Below, piece by piece: positions 20,547 to 30,794 of a stretch of DNA of 64,000 nt (position 1 is its first letter; each line of letters begins with the position of its first letter). The notes under the pieces were generated by a model that was not told the DNA's origin, did not search any database, and saw only the letters and a program-made list of their open reading frames with translations. The translations under genes were made by a program, and so were the position numbers. The stretch is taken from assembly GCA_025558095.1 (NCBI GenBank), contig JAIVFI010000001.1:572501-636500 (forward strand). The letters run 5' to 3'. Source of the stretch: Hyaloraphidium curvatum (Eukaryota; Monoblepharomycota; Hyaloraphidiomycetes; Hyaloraphidiales; Hyaloraphidiaceae).

Positions 20547-22943
20547 TCAGACAGACACGTCTACGGTACATTGCTCCAAAGACTCTATGCCTCCAATCCT
20601 GCAGTCGACCGTCGTCAGAACGAGGTATTCGTTCCCGTACGTATGCTGCAGCGTCGATGTCACGGCCAGCTCCTGCTCAGGCTGGCCTCGGACCGAGGCT
20701 TTGATGCTGGCCTTGTACGGCAGCGGCACGACGACCGCAAAGGCCACCACTGATCGCCCCCTGAAAGTCACCGACATGGTGCTCTCGGTCAACTCGGCTC
20801 GCACGATCGCCGCGGCCCCGTTGTACTTGCTCGTCATCCCCAGCGGCGCCACGCTCACGCGGTGCACGGGAAACAGCGGCGCAAAGGTGATCACGTCGAA
20901 CTCCTGCGGCGAGAGGAAGCCGTCGACGGGTGGGGCAATGACGGCCGAGCCCGTCAGGAAGGAGTAGGCGATGTGGCGCACCGGGTCGGGCATGCGCGAG
21001 CGGTAACGCCATCCCAGCGCGCTCTGGACCTCAGCGAGGGACGTGCGGGCCATCACCGAGACGTTGGACCCGAGCGCCTTGAGATTGAACATGCCGACGG
21101 TCCAGCATACCGCCTTGCCGGATCCGCCGGGGAAGCGCAGCTGGAAGTCGGTCGCGTTGCCGACTTTGAGCGCCGAGTTGACGTCCGGTGTCCTCGGGTC
21201 CTCGAAGATGTCGCCGACGGGGCATGCGGGCCACGCCGGACGGAGCACGCGGGTGCCGGCTTTCGAGCCAATCACGAGCGGCCGCACGACCTCAGCGACG
21301 GTGCATTCTGGAGGGTCCGCGAGGTACACGGGCCCGTTGTGCAACGCGCGGAGCGCGGCGTGGAACGCCGCGTAGGGCCTGTCCGTGCGGAGCTCGTCGA
21401 AATCCGCGACGATCCCCGCCGAAGGCTTTCCGAGGATGAGCGAAAGGTTGGCCGAATACAGGACGTTCATAATGTTGGCATAGGCGTGCGTCGGATGAGA
21501 CAGCGGGTCGTCCGGGAAGTAGTCGTCCGAGTTCCGAACGAGCCGCAACGCAGCCTGCTGCTGTTCCGAAGACCGATTCGAGAGGCTCCGGGCGTAGATA
21601 AGCGGGCTCTGCGCCATGCAGTAGATGACATCGGTGCGCTGGGTAGAGCCGGCAAGGGCGTCGAGGTAGATCCGCCAGAGGTCCGGATCGGTCGAAAGCA
21701 CCAACTCCATGCTCGCCTGGTTGTCGATTTTGAAGAAATCGATCCCCTGAGATCCCAGGTAGGCGTGCAGGTCGCGGAGGAAGGCAGCCACGTCGGCGGG
21801 GGAGGTCGGCAAGTATGCCTTGTCGCCGACGCGCCGGATGCTGGGGTACTTGGCGCGGAACGTCTCGGGGTCGAGGCCGTTCCAGTAGCCCTGCAACGTG
21901 TGCCAGATGCCGACGCGTTCGACCCCCAGGGCCTTCAAATCCCCAACGAGGCCCTTCAGTCCGTCGGGAAATTTGGTCCGGTCGGGTTCGAATGCCGCCA
22001 GCCGGGCATCTTCCGAAAGCTGCTCGTATCCGTCGTCCACAATGACGTAGCCGACCTGCAGGTTCAGCCTCGACACAACGTCGTCCACCGCCTTTGTGAC
22101 CCCTTCTGCCGTGACGTCCTGGTAGAAGGCGTTCCACGAGCACCATCCGAGGCGATCGAGCCAATGGTGACTGCCGCCAGAAGCCGAAGGAGGCGACGTC
22201 GGCTTCTCGGTTTCGACCACAGCCGGTGGCTTCGGGCCCGCAAGCCGGGCCAGAACCTGCTCGAGCCCCTTGACTGCCCGAAAGCAGGCTTCTTGCGGGG
22301 AGCGAGAGGTCACGAACAGATAGAAGCGAGAGAAGATCGGCTTGTCCGCCGGAAACGTGCTTGTCTTGGCGCAATCCAGGCCCAGAAGAAGGTCTTTGCC
22401 GTCCTTAGAAGGTCCTTGCTGGACGAAAGACAACATCGTATTGTCCACGGCCATGGGAATCAAGACGACCGTGACGCGTTCGGCCTCGCGTTCGGGAGAT
22501 GTTTCGAAAACAAGGAAGGAGCAGTGTCTGGCGTCCTCGGCCGTGGTGGTGGGCTCCATCCACCACAGGCTCTTGCGAACCAAGGCCAAATGCCGCGATG
22601 CGGCCCCTCGTGCCGCCAAAATAACCTTGCTCGTGGCCGCAAAGGGCAGTTCGCAGACGCCCGCGAGGAGGCCGCCCGCATCTTCCCCGTCACGTCGGAA
22701 GCACGAATCCAGGTTCACATCGCCCTTCGCTACGCGCAGATAAGCATCAAGGCTTGGCGGCTTGGCGGCGACCGCGCCATTCCCCTTTTCAATGCAGATC
22801 CGCTCGTGTGACTCGAGCGCCACCGAGGTCGGGCGAGCCCAGTGCCGCCGCAGGAAGATGCGACCCCGCCAGACCAAAGCGATAAGGGAAAGGACCACCA
22901 GGAGAATGCATTCCCCCACCGAGGGCCATGATGAGCCCAGCAT
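20547..22943 (-). CDS. Raffinose-synthase-type GH36 glycosidase (Sip1 family)
   Basis: 798-aa intronless protein of the raffinose synthase/alkaline alpha-galactosidase group. It starts with a membrane anchor (GECILLVVLSLIALVW) near residue 10, so it is probably a type II membrane or secreted enzyme. Family landmarks are LGWCSWNAFYQDVT, YVIVDDGYEQLSED, the nucleophile aspartate in FFKIDNQAS and the acid/base region RNSDDYFPDDP. It should act on alpha-galactosides, by hydrolysis or galactosyl transfer; the sequence cannot separate the two. The complementary strand holds a spurious 649-codon open frame. The start diverges from the methyltransferase start, leaving a very short shared promoter. 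Confidence 0.93.
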   Translation of the reverse strand: MLGSSWPSVGECILLVVLSLIALVWRGRIFLRRHWARPTSVALESHERICIEKGNGAVAAKPPSLDAYLRVAKGDVNLDSCFRRDGEDAGGLLAGVCELPFAATSKVILAARGAASRHLALVRKSLWWMEPTTTAEDARHCSFLVFETSPEREAERVTVVLIPMAVDNTMLSFVQQGPSKDGKDLLLGLDCAKTSTFPADKPIFSRFYLFVTSRSPQEACFRAVKGLEQVLARLAGPKPPAVVETEKPTSPPSASGGSHHWLDRLGWCSWNAFYQDVTAEGVTKAVDDVVSRLNLQVGYVIVDDGYEQLSEDARLAAFEPDRTKFPDGLKGLVGDLKALGVERVGIWHTLQGYWNGLDPETFRAKYPSIRRVGDKAYLPTSPADVAAFLRDLHAYLGSQGIDFFKIDNQASMELVLSTDPDLWRIYLDALAGSTQRTDVIYCMAQSPLIYARSLSNRSSEQQQAALRLVRNSDDYFPDDPLSHPTHAYANIMNVLYSANLSLILGKPSAGIVADFDELRTDRPYAAFHAALRALHNGPVYLADPPECTVAEVVRPLVIGSKAGTRVLRPAWPACPVGDIFEDPRTPDVNSALKVGNATDFQLRFPGGSGKAVCWTVGMFNLKALGSNVSVMARTSLAEVQSALGWRYRSRMPDPVRHIAYSFLTGSAVIAPPVDGFLSPQEFDVITFAPLFPVHRVSVAPLGMTSKYNGAAAIVRAELTESTMSVTFRGRSVVAFAVVVPLPYKASIKASVRGQPEQELAVTSTLQHTYGNEYLVLTTVDCRIGGIESLEQCTVDVSV

Positions 22944-23078
22944 CGCGGCAAGACGCGTCCAGATAGTGAACAGCAGCTAGAAAAGATGGCGTCTCAGAGT
23001 CGTCACCTGCTCGAGCCCGCTGCGGCGCGTTCCTATCTTCTCCTGGTTTGCTTTGGGAGCAGAGGGACAGTGGTCGCG

Positions 23079-24155
23079 ATGAGCACCGATCCGGTGCTGC
23101 TGGCCGCCTGGATCCGCGCCCTCCTCGGTGACCCTCCTTCCGGATCGGACGCGCCTGACTCGGCACCGGCATGTCGTGCCTCGCTGGCCGAGCTTGCGAA
23201 GCACATCGACTCGCTGCGGGAATCTTTGGAGGCGCTGGCCACCCCGCCGGACGCGTCCTTGGCGGAGCTCTCGCGCCGCTTGCTGGACCTCGCGTCGGAA
23301 CGGGCACGCACTGCGAAGCAGGCGGCGGATTCCGTGAGGTTGAGGGCCGTGAACGGTGGTCAGGCCGTGCCGGAAGCCGGGTGGAAGGAGGCCGAGGCAC
23401 TTTCGGACGCCGTGAGCCAGGCGGAGCTCGCTTTTCGCGCCTCGTATGATTCGGAGGAGGCGCTCTATGAGATCACCGAGTTTTCCTTCCCTCTGCCTGA
23501 TTCAAAGGATCCCAGACCGGACGTGCCCGCGATAAAGCTGAAGCTGCGGATGCTGAGGAACCCGACGGCGACTTACGGCCTCTCGCAGTGGGGCGCCGGC
23601 CTCCAATTGGCGAATCTGTTGTGCACGCGCCGTATCGAGCTCCGCTCGCCCGTGGTCGAGCTTGGCTGCGGCTCGGGCACATCTGGTTTGGTAGCGGCCT
23701 CACTTCTTCGGCATCCCGGAGCCGTCACCCTGACGGACGCGAACCGGATCGTCGTCGCCAACGTCGCCCGGAACATTGACCTCAACGGGCTCTCGGACTT
23801 CGCGGAGGCCGCGAGATACGACTGGTCATCTGCGCCTCCGCCCGGCGTGGCGAATGCTCTAACCGTCATCGCGGCCGACGTCGCCTACGACCTCGAGTGC
23901 GGCGCCGCGCTGCCGACGGCCGTTCGCGCGGTGCTCCGCCGGGACCCGCGAGCGAGGTTCCACGTCGTGCTGCCGAGGCGTTTGGGTTTCGAGACCCCGC
24001 TGGCGGTGTTCACCCGCGGGATGGACGGCATGATTGCGGAATGGGCCGAGCTCGGGTCGATCGAGGGGTGGGACGAAGGCGGGTGGAGCGACGGGTTCGT
24101 GTGGGGCACGTTCCGCTGGTCGGAAACCGACCTTGCTTTGTCCTCGAGGATCTAA
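23079..24155 (+). CDS. Protein-lysine N-methyltransferase (FAM86/EFM-like)
   Basis: 358 aa, intronless. An N-terminal helical region of about 110 residues precedes a class I SAM-dependent methyltransferase of the METTL21/FAM86 group: YGLSQWGAGLQLANLL, the SAM loop VVELGCGSGTSGLVAASLL, acidic strand TLTDANR and the post-IV motif AADVAYDLE. Fungal relatives methylate lysines in translation elongation factors. I chose MSTDPVLLAAW at 23079; an in-frame ATG at 22986 would leave only 42 bp to the opposite gene's ATG, which is very tight for two promoters. Target protein unknown. Confidence 0.85.
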   Translation: MSTDPVLLAAWIRALLGDPPSGSDAPDSAPACRASLAELAKHIDSLRESLEALATPPDASLAELSRRLLDLASERARTAKQAADSVRLRAVNGGQAVPEAGWKEAEALSDAVSQAELAFRASYDSEEALYEITEFSFPLPDSKDPRPDVPAIKLKLRMLRNPTATYGLSQWGAGLQLANLLCTRRIELRSPVVELGCGSGTSGLVAASLLRHPGAVTLTDANRIVVANVARNIDLNGLSDFAEAARYDWSSAPPPGVANALTVIAADVAYDLECGAALPTAVRAVLRRDPRARFHVVLPRRLGFETPLAVFTRGMDGMIAEWAELGSIEGWDEGGWSDGFVWGTFRWSETDLALSSRI

Positions 24156-24489
24156 TTGACAGCTATTTCATCGCTCTCTTCCCTTTCCGCCCGCACCGTT
24201 CCTCCCTGTTGCCGCATGTTTCCGCCATCGCTCGTCCCGCTCGTCGCCTACCAGCCGTACGAGGCGAAAGAAAAGTCATCGTCCGCCACGTCGACCAGGG
24301 TGACCCCCGGGTTTGGCTAGGGAGCGTCCCGAATCGAAATAGATGCATCAATTAGCCGAAGCAGGCTCTGTACAGTCTAGGTCTATCTCTCTATACATGG
24401 CGGAGCGTGGCGGCGAGCGGCGTAGCGGCAGTTCGACGGAGCGACCAAGCATCCCGGCCAAAGATGGCCCGGGTTCATCGATCCGAGAC
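24156..24489. other. Convergent intergenic region, no gene seen
   Basis: 334 bp between two converging 3' ends. No coding signal or RNA gene was recognised; it should carry both polyadenylation regions. Confidence 0.4.
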
Positions 24490-26918
24490 TCAGTTGAGGA
24501 TGAACCCGAGCGCACCCCTGGAATCCCTACCCTCGTCCTCCTCCATCGGCGCCGGCCCCACCTCGGCGACGTCGCCCTCGGAGATGCCCTTGACGCTCAT
24601 CCGCCGCATGAGAGCGACGGAAGCCAGGTCGTCCAGGGTCATGTGGTCCTCCCGCGGGCGCGGGTGCGGCGAAGAGTCCGAGGCGGCGGGGGTGGGCACC
24701 TGCGGCGGCGGGCCGAGGTTGAGGTCGGGGATGTGCGGCAGCGAAGCGAGCCGGGAGGCGCTCGCGTGGAGCGCGGGCGACATGGGCGAGGGGGAGGGGA
24801 ACCGCGGGGTCAGGCGCGGGGACTCGGGCTTGTGCGGGTTGGCGTAGGGGTGGTACGCGTGCCCGGCGTGCCGCCGGGGCACGGGCTGGTGCGCGAACAC
24901 GGGGTCGGGGAGCTGGGGGAGGTTGGGGGAGCGGGACTTTTCCCGGCGCTGCTGGCGCGGCGCGAGGTTGGAGCCCGAGCCGCGGAAGTCCTCCTCGAGC
25001 TGCCCTCCGGCCGGCGACGCGTTCGGGTCGTCCTCCGAAGGGCCGGGGGAGGGCGTGGGATGCGGCAGCGGGAAGTGAGGGTAGGGGAGGGCCATGGCCT
25101 TGGGTCCGAGGGAGGGCACGGGGAGCTGCGGGTACATGGTCGGGCTGAACCCGGCCTGCTGCGGCTGCTGCTGTCCGTAGTACGGCAGCGGCGCGCCGCC
25201 CTGTTGCGACTGCCTCGCGGCCCGCTGGGCCAGACCGTCCGGGTTGGTGGGCCAGGATCCGGCCATGTTCGGCGAGCTCCCGTAGCGCGGCTGCTGCTGC
25301 TGGCCGAAGCGGGTCCCGTCCGAGGAGAAGGAGGTCGGGCCGTAGCTTCCGTAACGCATGCGGTAATCGGCCTCGGGGTCCGCGGAGCTGGGCCTGCCAA
25401 TCTTGACGACGCCGCTGAACTGCGTCACCTGCTTGTGCTGCTGCTGCCCGTAGCCGCGCTTGCCGAAGCTCGATGCGCCGTAGCTCGCGCTGCGCACGAC
25501 GCCCGACGGGACCTGCTGCTGCTGCGGCGGGTAGAACGGCCCCGAGGTGCGACCTCCGCGTTGCTCCTCTTCCTCGGCCTCGATCGCGGCGTCCGACCTC
25601 CGGGTCTGCAGCGCCCCCGAGCGTGCCATGAGCGCCGCCCAGCTCTCCCTCTCCATCGACCCGATCTGGCTCTCCCCCGAACGGCGCCGCCCGCCGTCGC
25701 TGTCGCTCCCGCTCTCGTCGTCCTCGGGCCCCATCTCGGGCTCCTCGCTGGGGTCCGAGTCGTGCGGCTGCACCGGCGACATGGACATGACCTGCCTCGC
25801 GAGCGAGCTCCCGGGCGCGACGCCCTTGTTCCCCCTGCGCGCGGCGGCGCGTGGCGCCGCGGTCCTCCTCGCTCGGGGCGGCTGCGGCGTGCGCCGCGCA
25901 TCGTCCATGCCGAAGGGGAGCTCCTCCCCTTCGGGGTCCTCGTCCTCGTCGTCGGGGTAGTCCTCCTCGTCCTCGTCCGAGTCGTCGTCCGAGGACCGGC
26001 GCCGCCCGCCCTTCTTCTTGGGCCGGCCGGCGCGCTTGCCGCCGCCGCGTCGGACGGCCTTGGGGCCCTCGCCGGTGCCCGTGACGGGGTTGGCACGGGA
26101 CACGGCGCCCTGGCGGACGAGCTCGTCCCACACGCGGCCGACAAAGGTCGAGGTGATGAGCTCGTTGTTGCCCTGCGACTTTTCCAGCACTCGGGACCAG
26201 AGCGTGCGCAGGTCGGCGACGCCCTGGGCTTCGGCCTCGGGGGAGGCCGGGCGGGCGGTGCCGGGGGTGGCGCCGGCGTTCGAGAATGCGAACCGCTTGA
26301 GCGAGCGGCACAGGCGTTCGTGCGAGGGAACGTGGGGAAAGTCCTCGAGGTGCTGGGAAAGGGAAAGGGGGTGAGTGTGCGCGGGACCTGTCAACGCAAG
26401 CCGGACACACTGTCAAAACGGTGGCGCAGTCGAGGAACCGGTACACCTGCGCCCGGCTGATTTTCCAGACGCTTTTGAAGTAGGCCTCGAGGCTGGCCGC
26501 GCGCGCCTTGTAGAGCTTCTGGGTGACGATCTCGTGCGCCGCCATGACCGTCTTGCGGAATCGCTCCTGCTTGCCGTCGGCGTCCATGGGGCCCGAGGAT
26601 GCCGAGGCCAGGGTGTTGACGTGCAGCACGCGCGAGTCCATCAGGCGCTCCTGTGCGTCGAGCGACTCGAGTAGCGATCGGTGGGCTGTTTTCCCAGGGA
26701 GTTGGCGGGGTGGGAGATAGATCGGGTGGATTCGGATGAGCACGTGGGAGACGCGCCACGGCCCTCCCCTCTGGGAACCCACCTGGGTGCAGGTTGGCGA
26801 GCGGCACGGGTGCGGGCTGCTGGTAGTGCACCGGCGCCTCGGCCGGGGGCGGCGAGGCGGTTCGGCCGGGCATGGCCGGGGGTTCTTCAGCAGCCATGTC
26901 CAGGGCAAAGGGAGGCAT
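24490..26918 (-). CDS. Large low-complexity nuclear-type protein with conserved N-terminal helical domain
   Basis: 757 aa from exons 26918-26783, 26685-26411 and 26352-24490. The only folded part is near residues 60-190: FRKTVMAAHEIVTQKLYKAR, YFKSVWKISRAQVYRFLDCA, HERLCRSLKRF and LRTLWSRVLEKS. This resembles the helix-turn-helix region of phage and plasmid proteins with a W-x-I-S-R-x-x-x-Y-x-x-I/L-D core, and I infer related fungal proteins exist. Then comes a basic stretch (KRAGRPKKKGGRRR), an acidic stretch (DDDSDEDEEDYPDDEDEDPE) and about 500 residues rich in Gln, Pro, Gly and Ser with recurring YGQQQ-like words. The plan suggests a chromatin or RNA-associated protein. A second ATG at 26897 has a better start context. 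Confidence 0.75.
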
Positions 26919-28329
26919 GTGTCAGGGACGCCGGCGTCCCGGTCCCCGCGTCGGTGAGAAATGGAGGGCCTTTTCGTGTGCGGAGCAGGCCGCTGCTTGT
27001 CCGCGTCGCAGCCGGGGTGCAGCCAGGAAAGGAACGGTGGAAGCTTGATTTACCGGCGTCCGACCATAACGGCCCGCAGCCGCCAAAGCACGAGCGCTGT
27101 CCGTTTCCTGGGCGAGTGCGGGCAGGCCGCCGAGTGCGCTGCCGTCCGTGCGGGGCTTTGAGAGCCGCGCTGGAGAAAAGGGGGGCGGGCGGAGGGCGGC
27201 GCGAGAAGAGGCTGAATCGAACGGCGCCCGCGGGAGAGTTCTGAGCGCGCCGACGCCGCTGCGGTTGACTGCGCCGCTGTCTCAAGCCGGTTCAGATGCC
27301 GGCAGGCGGCTCGAGGGGGCAGGGGTGAAGGGGGAAGGGGAGGCAACGGATGACGCTTGTCGGGGGCGGACTGGTCGCAATCGAAGCACATGTCGCATGG
27401 AACCGGCCGACCGATCCTGCCAACATCACCCCCTCCTTCTCGCGCAGATAACTTTTATTGCCATTTTGAAGCACATCGCAACGAACCCCGGATATTCCGG
27501 AAGGCCGATTCGTGGAAGAACCTCCTGGGAGAAAAGACGTTGGTTCCGAGGTCTCCCGAACCGCCGCCCTGCCTTGCCAATGCCCGCTCCCGCACGCCGC
27601 CGCCGACCGCAAGCTACGCCCGATGGCGCTCCTAGCTCGCGGGCATCCGATCCCGCACGATGTTGCCCATCCCATTGCCGTGAAACCTATCGACCGAAAC
27701 TTGGGTCCGCGAGTGAACATCCTTCATTTGCCACCGTCGGACGACCGCGGTGACACAATCCACTTTCGGTGGCAACTTATATCGTCCGCGGTGCTTCGTG
27801 CAGTTCGACGGACCAGCTGGATGTTTCATCGCCCGCCCATAAAGTCCTATTGGTCCTGCCTATGCAGGCAAGAAACCCGGTATGGTTTGGAAGGGCCATG
27901 ACGCGGTTCCCGATAGCGGCGCCTGACCGGCAACCCTTACAATTCGGCCATCCGGCGGCCTGCTACATCCACACGTCGCGCGAAGAAGAGTGGGAAACAG
28001 GCCGGCCGGCTGGTGTTCCACCGTCCCACCGGCGTGGCATCCCGCTCCCCAGAATCCGGCCGCGGCCACGGCAGAACCCAATGTTCCGGCGCCGGCCCCG
28101 ATCCGTCATCGTCTCCCAGGCTCATACGGGCATCGAAGAAGCATCCTAGTGCGTTATGAGCGCGATTCTTCTGCCGCCGGTCGCGGCTGTTGCGAGGAGA
28201 TCGCGAGAGACCCTGGGGCGGAGTCCGACATGTGTGGCAAGGGGTGCCATTGCGCAGTGTCCGCTCATTTCGCCCAAGTCGATGTATCGGTCGGATCGGC
28301 GGGATGCCATGTGCTCTGTATTATCGCAA
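26919..28329. other. Long intergenic region, no gene supported
   Basis: About 1.4 kb with numerous open frames on both strands that lack recognisable motifs, consistent splicing or strong start contexts. It is less GC-rich than the exons. It should contain the promoter of the low-complexity protein gene (reading left). I see no tRNA, transposon ends or long repeat. A lineage-specific gene cannot be excluded. Confidence 0.45.
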
Positions 28330-28588
28330 GACCAGAATGGAGTCGGAACGCGACCAGTCCGTCACGCGCACGGGCTGCCCGTCCGCGGCCCGATCTGCTG
28401 CCCAGCCCACCGACGCCGTGCTACCGATCCATCAGACTTGGCCTTGTTCCTCGCTGGTTTCTTGCTTGCAGGGAACAAAGAAACAGCGCAAGCGGAACGC
28501 CGGATCTTCTCCGAATCTGTTGGTCATGCCAGCCCATTCGTTCTCCGACGATCCTCTCCTCACGCAGCGGGCGCTAAATGAGCTCAGG
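28330..28588 (-). pseudogene. Degenerate copy of the enoyl-CoA isomerase 3' end
   Basis: The minus strand here resembles the last exons and 3' flank of the isomerase gene about 1 kb to the right. Shared plus-strand words are gctgcccgtccgc (28374 and 29323), gccttgttcctcgc (28441 and 29381) and gatcctctcctc (28550 and 29556), with diverged sequence between. The distance between the last two words is 109 nt here and 175 nt in the gene, which falls to 119 nt once the gene's 56-nt last intron is removed. The ending that encodes NKAKI in the gene reads NKAKS and runs past the stop. It has no intact reading frame. It is either a segmental duplication that lost the intron or a retrocopy. Confidence 0.6.
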
Positions 28589-28620
28589 ATCGCTCGGAAG
28601 TACAATCGCTCGGAAGTACA
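28589..28620. repeat. Perfect tandem duplication, 16 bp x 2
   Basis: The 16-base word atcgctcggaagtaca occurs twice back to back (28589-28604 and 28605-28620) directly at the edge of the decayed isomerase copy. It may mark a junction repair or replication slippage. Confidence 0.85.
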
Positions 28621-28786
28621 AAGACAAACTTTCAAAACCTTTATTCAAGCTTCGTCTTCAGAGTCGATCCGCTTGGCTCGGCTGGTGATGCCGCCCGCCG
28701 CCCATCCCACGCCCGCGCCATCCGTAAAGCCCGAGCGGCCAACACGACACCCCGTCTCCCGCACAACGCAGCGTAAGGAGGTCACG

Positions 28787-29179
28787 ATGCCCGCCCCCAC
28801 GACCCCCGGCGGCCTGCACGCCGCCTTCGTCGCCGCCTTCAACGCCGGCGACGTCGCCGGCCTGATGGAGCTCTACGAGCCCGACTCGGCCTTCGTCACC
28901 GCCCCGGGCCAGGTCGCCAAGGGCCTCGACGCGATCCGCGACGCGGTGCTCGGGCTGCTCGCGTACCGCGGCAAGGTGCAGATCAACACCCGCTGGGTGA
29001 CGGTGGTCGGCGACATCGCGCTGCTCCATGGGGAATGGAACCTCCACGGGACGAACCCAGCCGACGGCAGCCCGGCAGTGATCGAGGCGCTGGACACGGA
29101 GGTTGCGCGCCGCGGCGCGGACGGCGCGTGGCGCTTTGTGATTGACGATCCGTTCGGGAACGTTAAGCCTGGGGCGTGA
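28787..29179 (+). CDS. SnoaL/DUF4440-like small enzyme-fold protein
   Basis: 130 aa, intronless. The N-terminus LHAAFVAAFNAGDVAGLMEL is the typical first helix of SnoaL-like/NTF2-fold proteins, followed by YEPDSAFV, a middle LDAIRDAVLGLLAYRG and the strands WVTVVGDIALLHGEWNL. Such proteins are isomerase- or hydrolase-like small enzymes, most common in bacteria. The reading frame is open upstream, but this ATG begins the domain, and the preceding taaggaggtcacg looks like a bacterial ribosome binding site. The gene stands next to a decayed gene copy and converges on the isomerase. Substrate unknown. Confidence 0.82.
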   Translation: MPAPTTPGGLHAAFVAAFNAGDVAGLMELYEPDSAFVTAPGQVAKGLDAIRDAVLGLLAYRGKVQINTRWVTVVGDIALLHGEWNLHGTNPADGSPAVIEALDTEVARRGADGAWRFVIDDPFGNVKPGA

Positions 29180-29370
29180 GAGTCGTCGCGGGCACCTCGG
29201 AGCAAGTCCTTTCTCCTCCTGTGCGGTTGCAAGCGAGCCGAGCCAGTGAAAGACGTAGTGTGAACTGAGTATGCGGTCCTCTTTTGCCAATCGGTCGTAA
29301 ATTGGATTGGAACGAACACGACGCTGCCCGTCCGCCGCCATACTGGCGCTCCAACCCGTCATCCGATCCT

Positions 29371-30448
29371 TCAGATCTTGGCCTTGTTCCTCGCGGCCCT
29401 CTTGGCTGTGCGAAGCAGTCAGCCGGTCCGAGAAAGGTCCACCCCGGCACGACCGACCCACCAGCGAGCTCCTCCGCCTTCTTGAGGAAGCGCTTGGCCG
29501 GGATGTTCTCGACGAACCTGTTGGCCAGCGCATCCGTGGCCCTGTAGTTGGCCAGGATCCTCTCCTCGCGCAGGGGCGCGTTGATGAGCCTCTTGGCCTC
29601 GAGCATCGACGAGAACTCGTTCTGCTCGAGCTGCTCGTCGAGGTACGCGCGCACGTCCTGGCGGAAGGTGGCGTCCGGGAAGACGCGGTTGACGAAGCCG
29701 AGGGCGTGCAGGTCGTCGGCGGTCATCTTGCGGCCGAGGACGAGGATCTCGTTGGTGACGCGCACGCCGAGGGACTGCTGGAAGGTGATGCCCGCGCCGG
29801 CCTCGGGGACCAGGCCGAGGGAGGAGAAGGGAACCTGCAGGTAGGCGTTCTTGGCGGCGAGGAGGATGTCGGCGTACCCGAGCCAGGCGGCGGCGACGCC
29901 GATCGCGGGGCCGTTGAGGGCGATGATGAAGATCTTGGGGTGCTGCACCGAATCGTCAGCGCCGTCGGACAACGATTCGAGCGAGAGACGACGACCCACG
30001 TCGATCATGGCCCTCTGCGCCTCCAGGATGCCGGTGAACCTCGAGGCGTGCAGCAGCCTCAGGCTCGCGCGGTCCGTCACGTCGCCGGGCGCCTCGCGCG
30101 CGTTTCCGCCGACGTCGGCGCCCGAGGAGAAGAAGCGGCCCTCGCCCGTGAGCACGGTGAAGACCTGGGGCGGCGGGGGGTGCGGGGGACAACCGGTTGG
30201 CGCGGGTTCCGGGGAGAAAAGCAACCAGCGAAACCCACGACGGCGGGGTTCTCGGCAGCCGTCAGCATGGCGTGCGCAATCTCGCTGTACACATCGGCCT
30301 TTGCGGGGTAGCAGGGCGTCAGATGCGCCTTTCGAGGAGCCCGGACGGCACCCACGGTGAGCGAGTTCAGCGTCTTGGCGCGGTTGATTTTGATCTCCGC
30401 CACGGCGCCGGAGAGCGTGAAAGTGATTTCCTTGTAGTTGACGGGCAT
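29371..30448 (-). CDS. Peroxisomal delta3-delta2-enoyl-CoA isomerase
   Basis: Crotonase-fold enzyme of 296 aa from exons 30448-30356, 30298-30239, 30164-29462 and 29405-29371. It should shift cis/trans-3-enoyl-CoA double bonds to trans-2 so that unsaturated fatty acids enter beta-oxidation. Landmarks are VLTGEGRFFSSGADVGG (oxyanion region), ALNGPAIGVAAAWLGYADI and the catalytic glutamate in GLVPEAGAGITFQQSLG. The short last exon gives the basic ending AARNKAKI; AKI is a known peroxisomal targeting variant in yeasts. The first intron (57 nt) is in frame and stop-free. It shares a 346-bp divergent promoter region with the acyl-CoA dehydrogenase. Confidence 0.9.
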
Positions 30449-30794
30449 CTCGGCGGCGATGGACGGGGTGCGGGTAGTGGGCAGCAGAGAGTGCGGAGGC
30501 AATGAGGCGATCCCGCTCTCGGCGCCATTTCGTGCCGAGTAACCGCCCGGAGGCGCCTGAACACACTCCACGGGCTCGGACCGGCTCGGAAACGTCTCGA
30601 GCTTGCTCGGAGATAGGATCAGATAGACCTGTAGAGAGTAGCGAGCTAGACGGCTGGGATCCGTGGTGGATTGGTAACCTGCTTTCAAACTCAACGATCT
30701 GCAGCATCCGTCATCGTCTCGCAGACCCAAGAAAGCCGCTTGCTAGGTATAATCAGCAATAAAGGCATCTGCTGCAAGGAGAAAAGCTGCCAGA
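30449..30794. promoter_or_regulatory. Shared divergent promoter region of two beta-oxidation genes
   Basis: 346 bp between the isomerase ATG (minus) and the acyl-CoA dehydrogenase ATG (plus). The head-to-head arrangement of two enzymes of one pathway suggests joint control. I do not see a clear CCTCGG-type fatty-acid response element, nor a convincing TATA box. Confidence 0.45.

Noticed and set aside
20862-22811. 649-codon open frame on the plus strand opposite the GH36 gene
   Set aside because: It is Arg/Gly/Val-rich with no recognisable domain, and it mirrors the codon structure of a clearly conserved gene; GC-rich DNA gives such antisense frames by chance.
24343-26460. 705-codon plus-strand frame opposite the low-complexity protein
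   Set aside because: It has no domains and extreme Arg/Gly/Leu composition. The opposite strand holds consistent splicing and a conserved N-terminal domain.
26919-28329. Additional gene in the long intergenic region (open frames of 120-200 codons)
   Set aside because: None shows motifs, good start context or splice consistency, and frames of this length are common by chance at this GC level.
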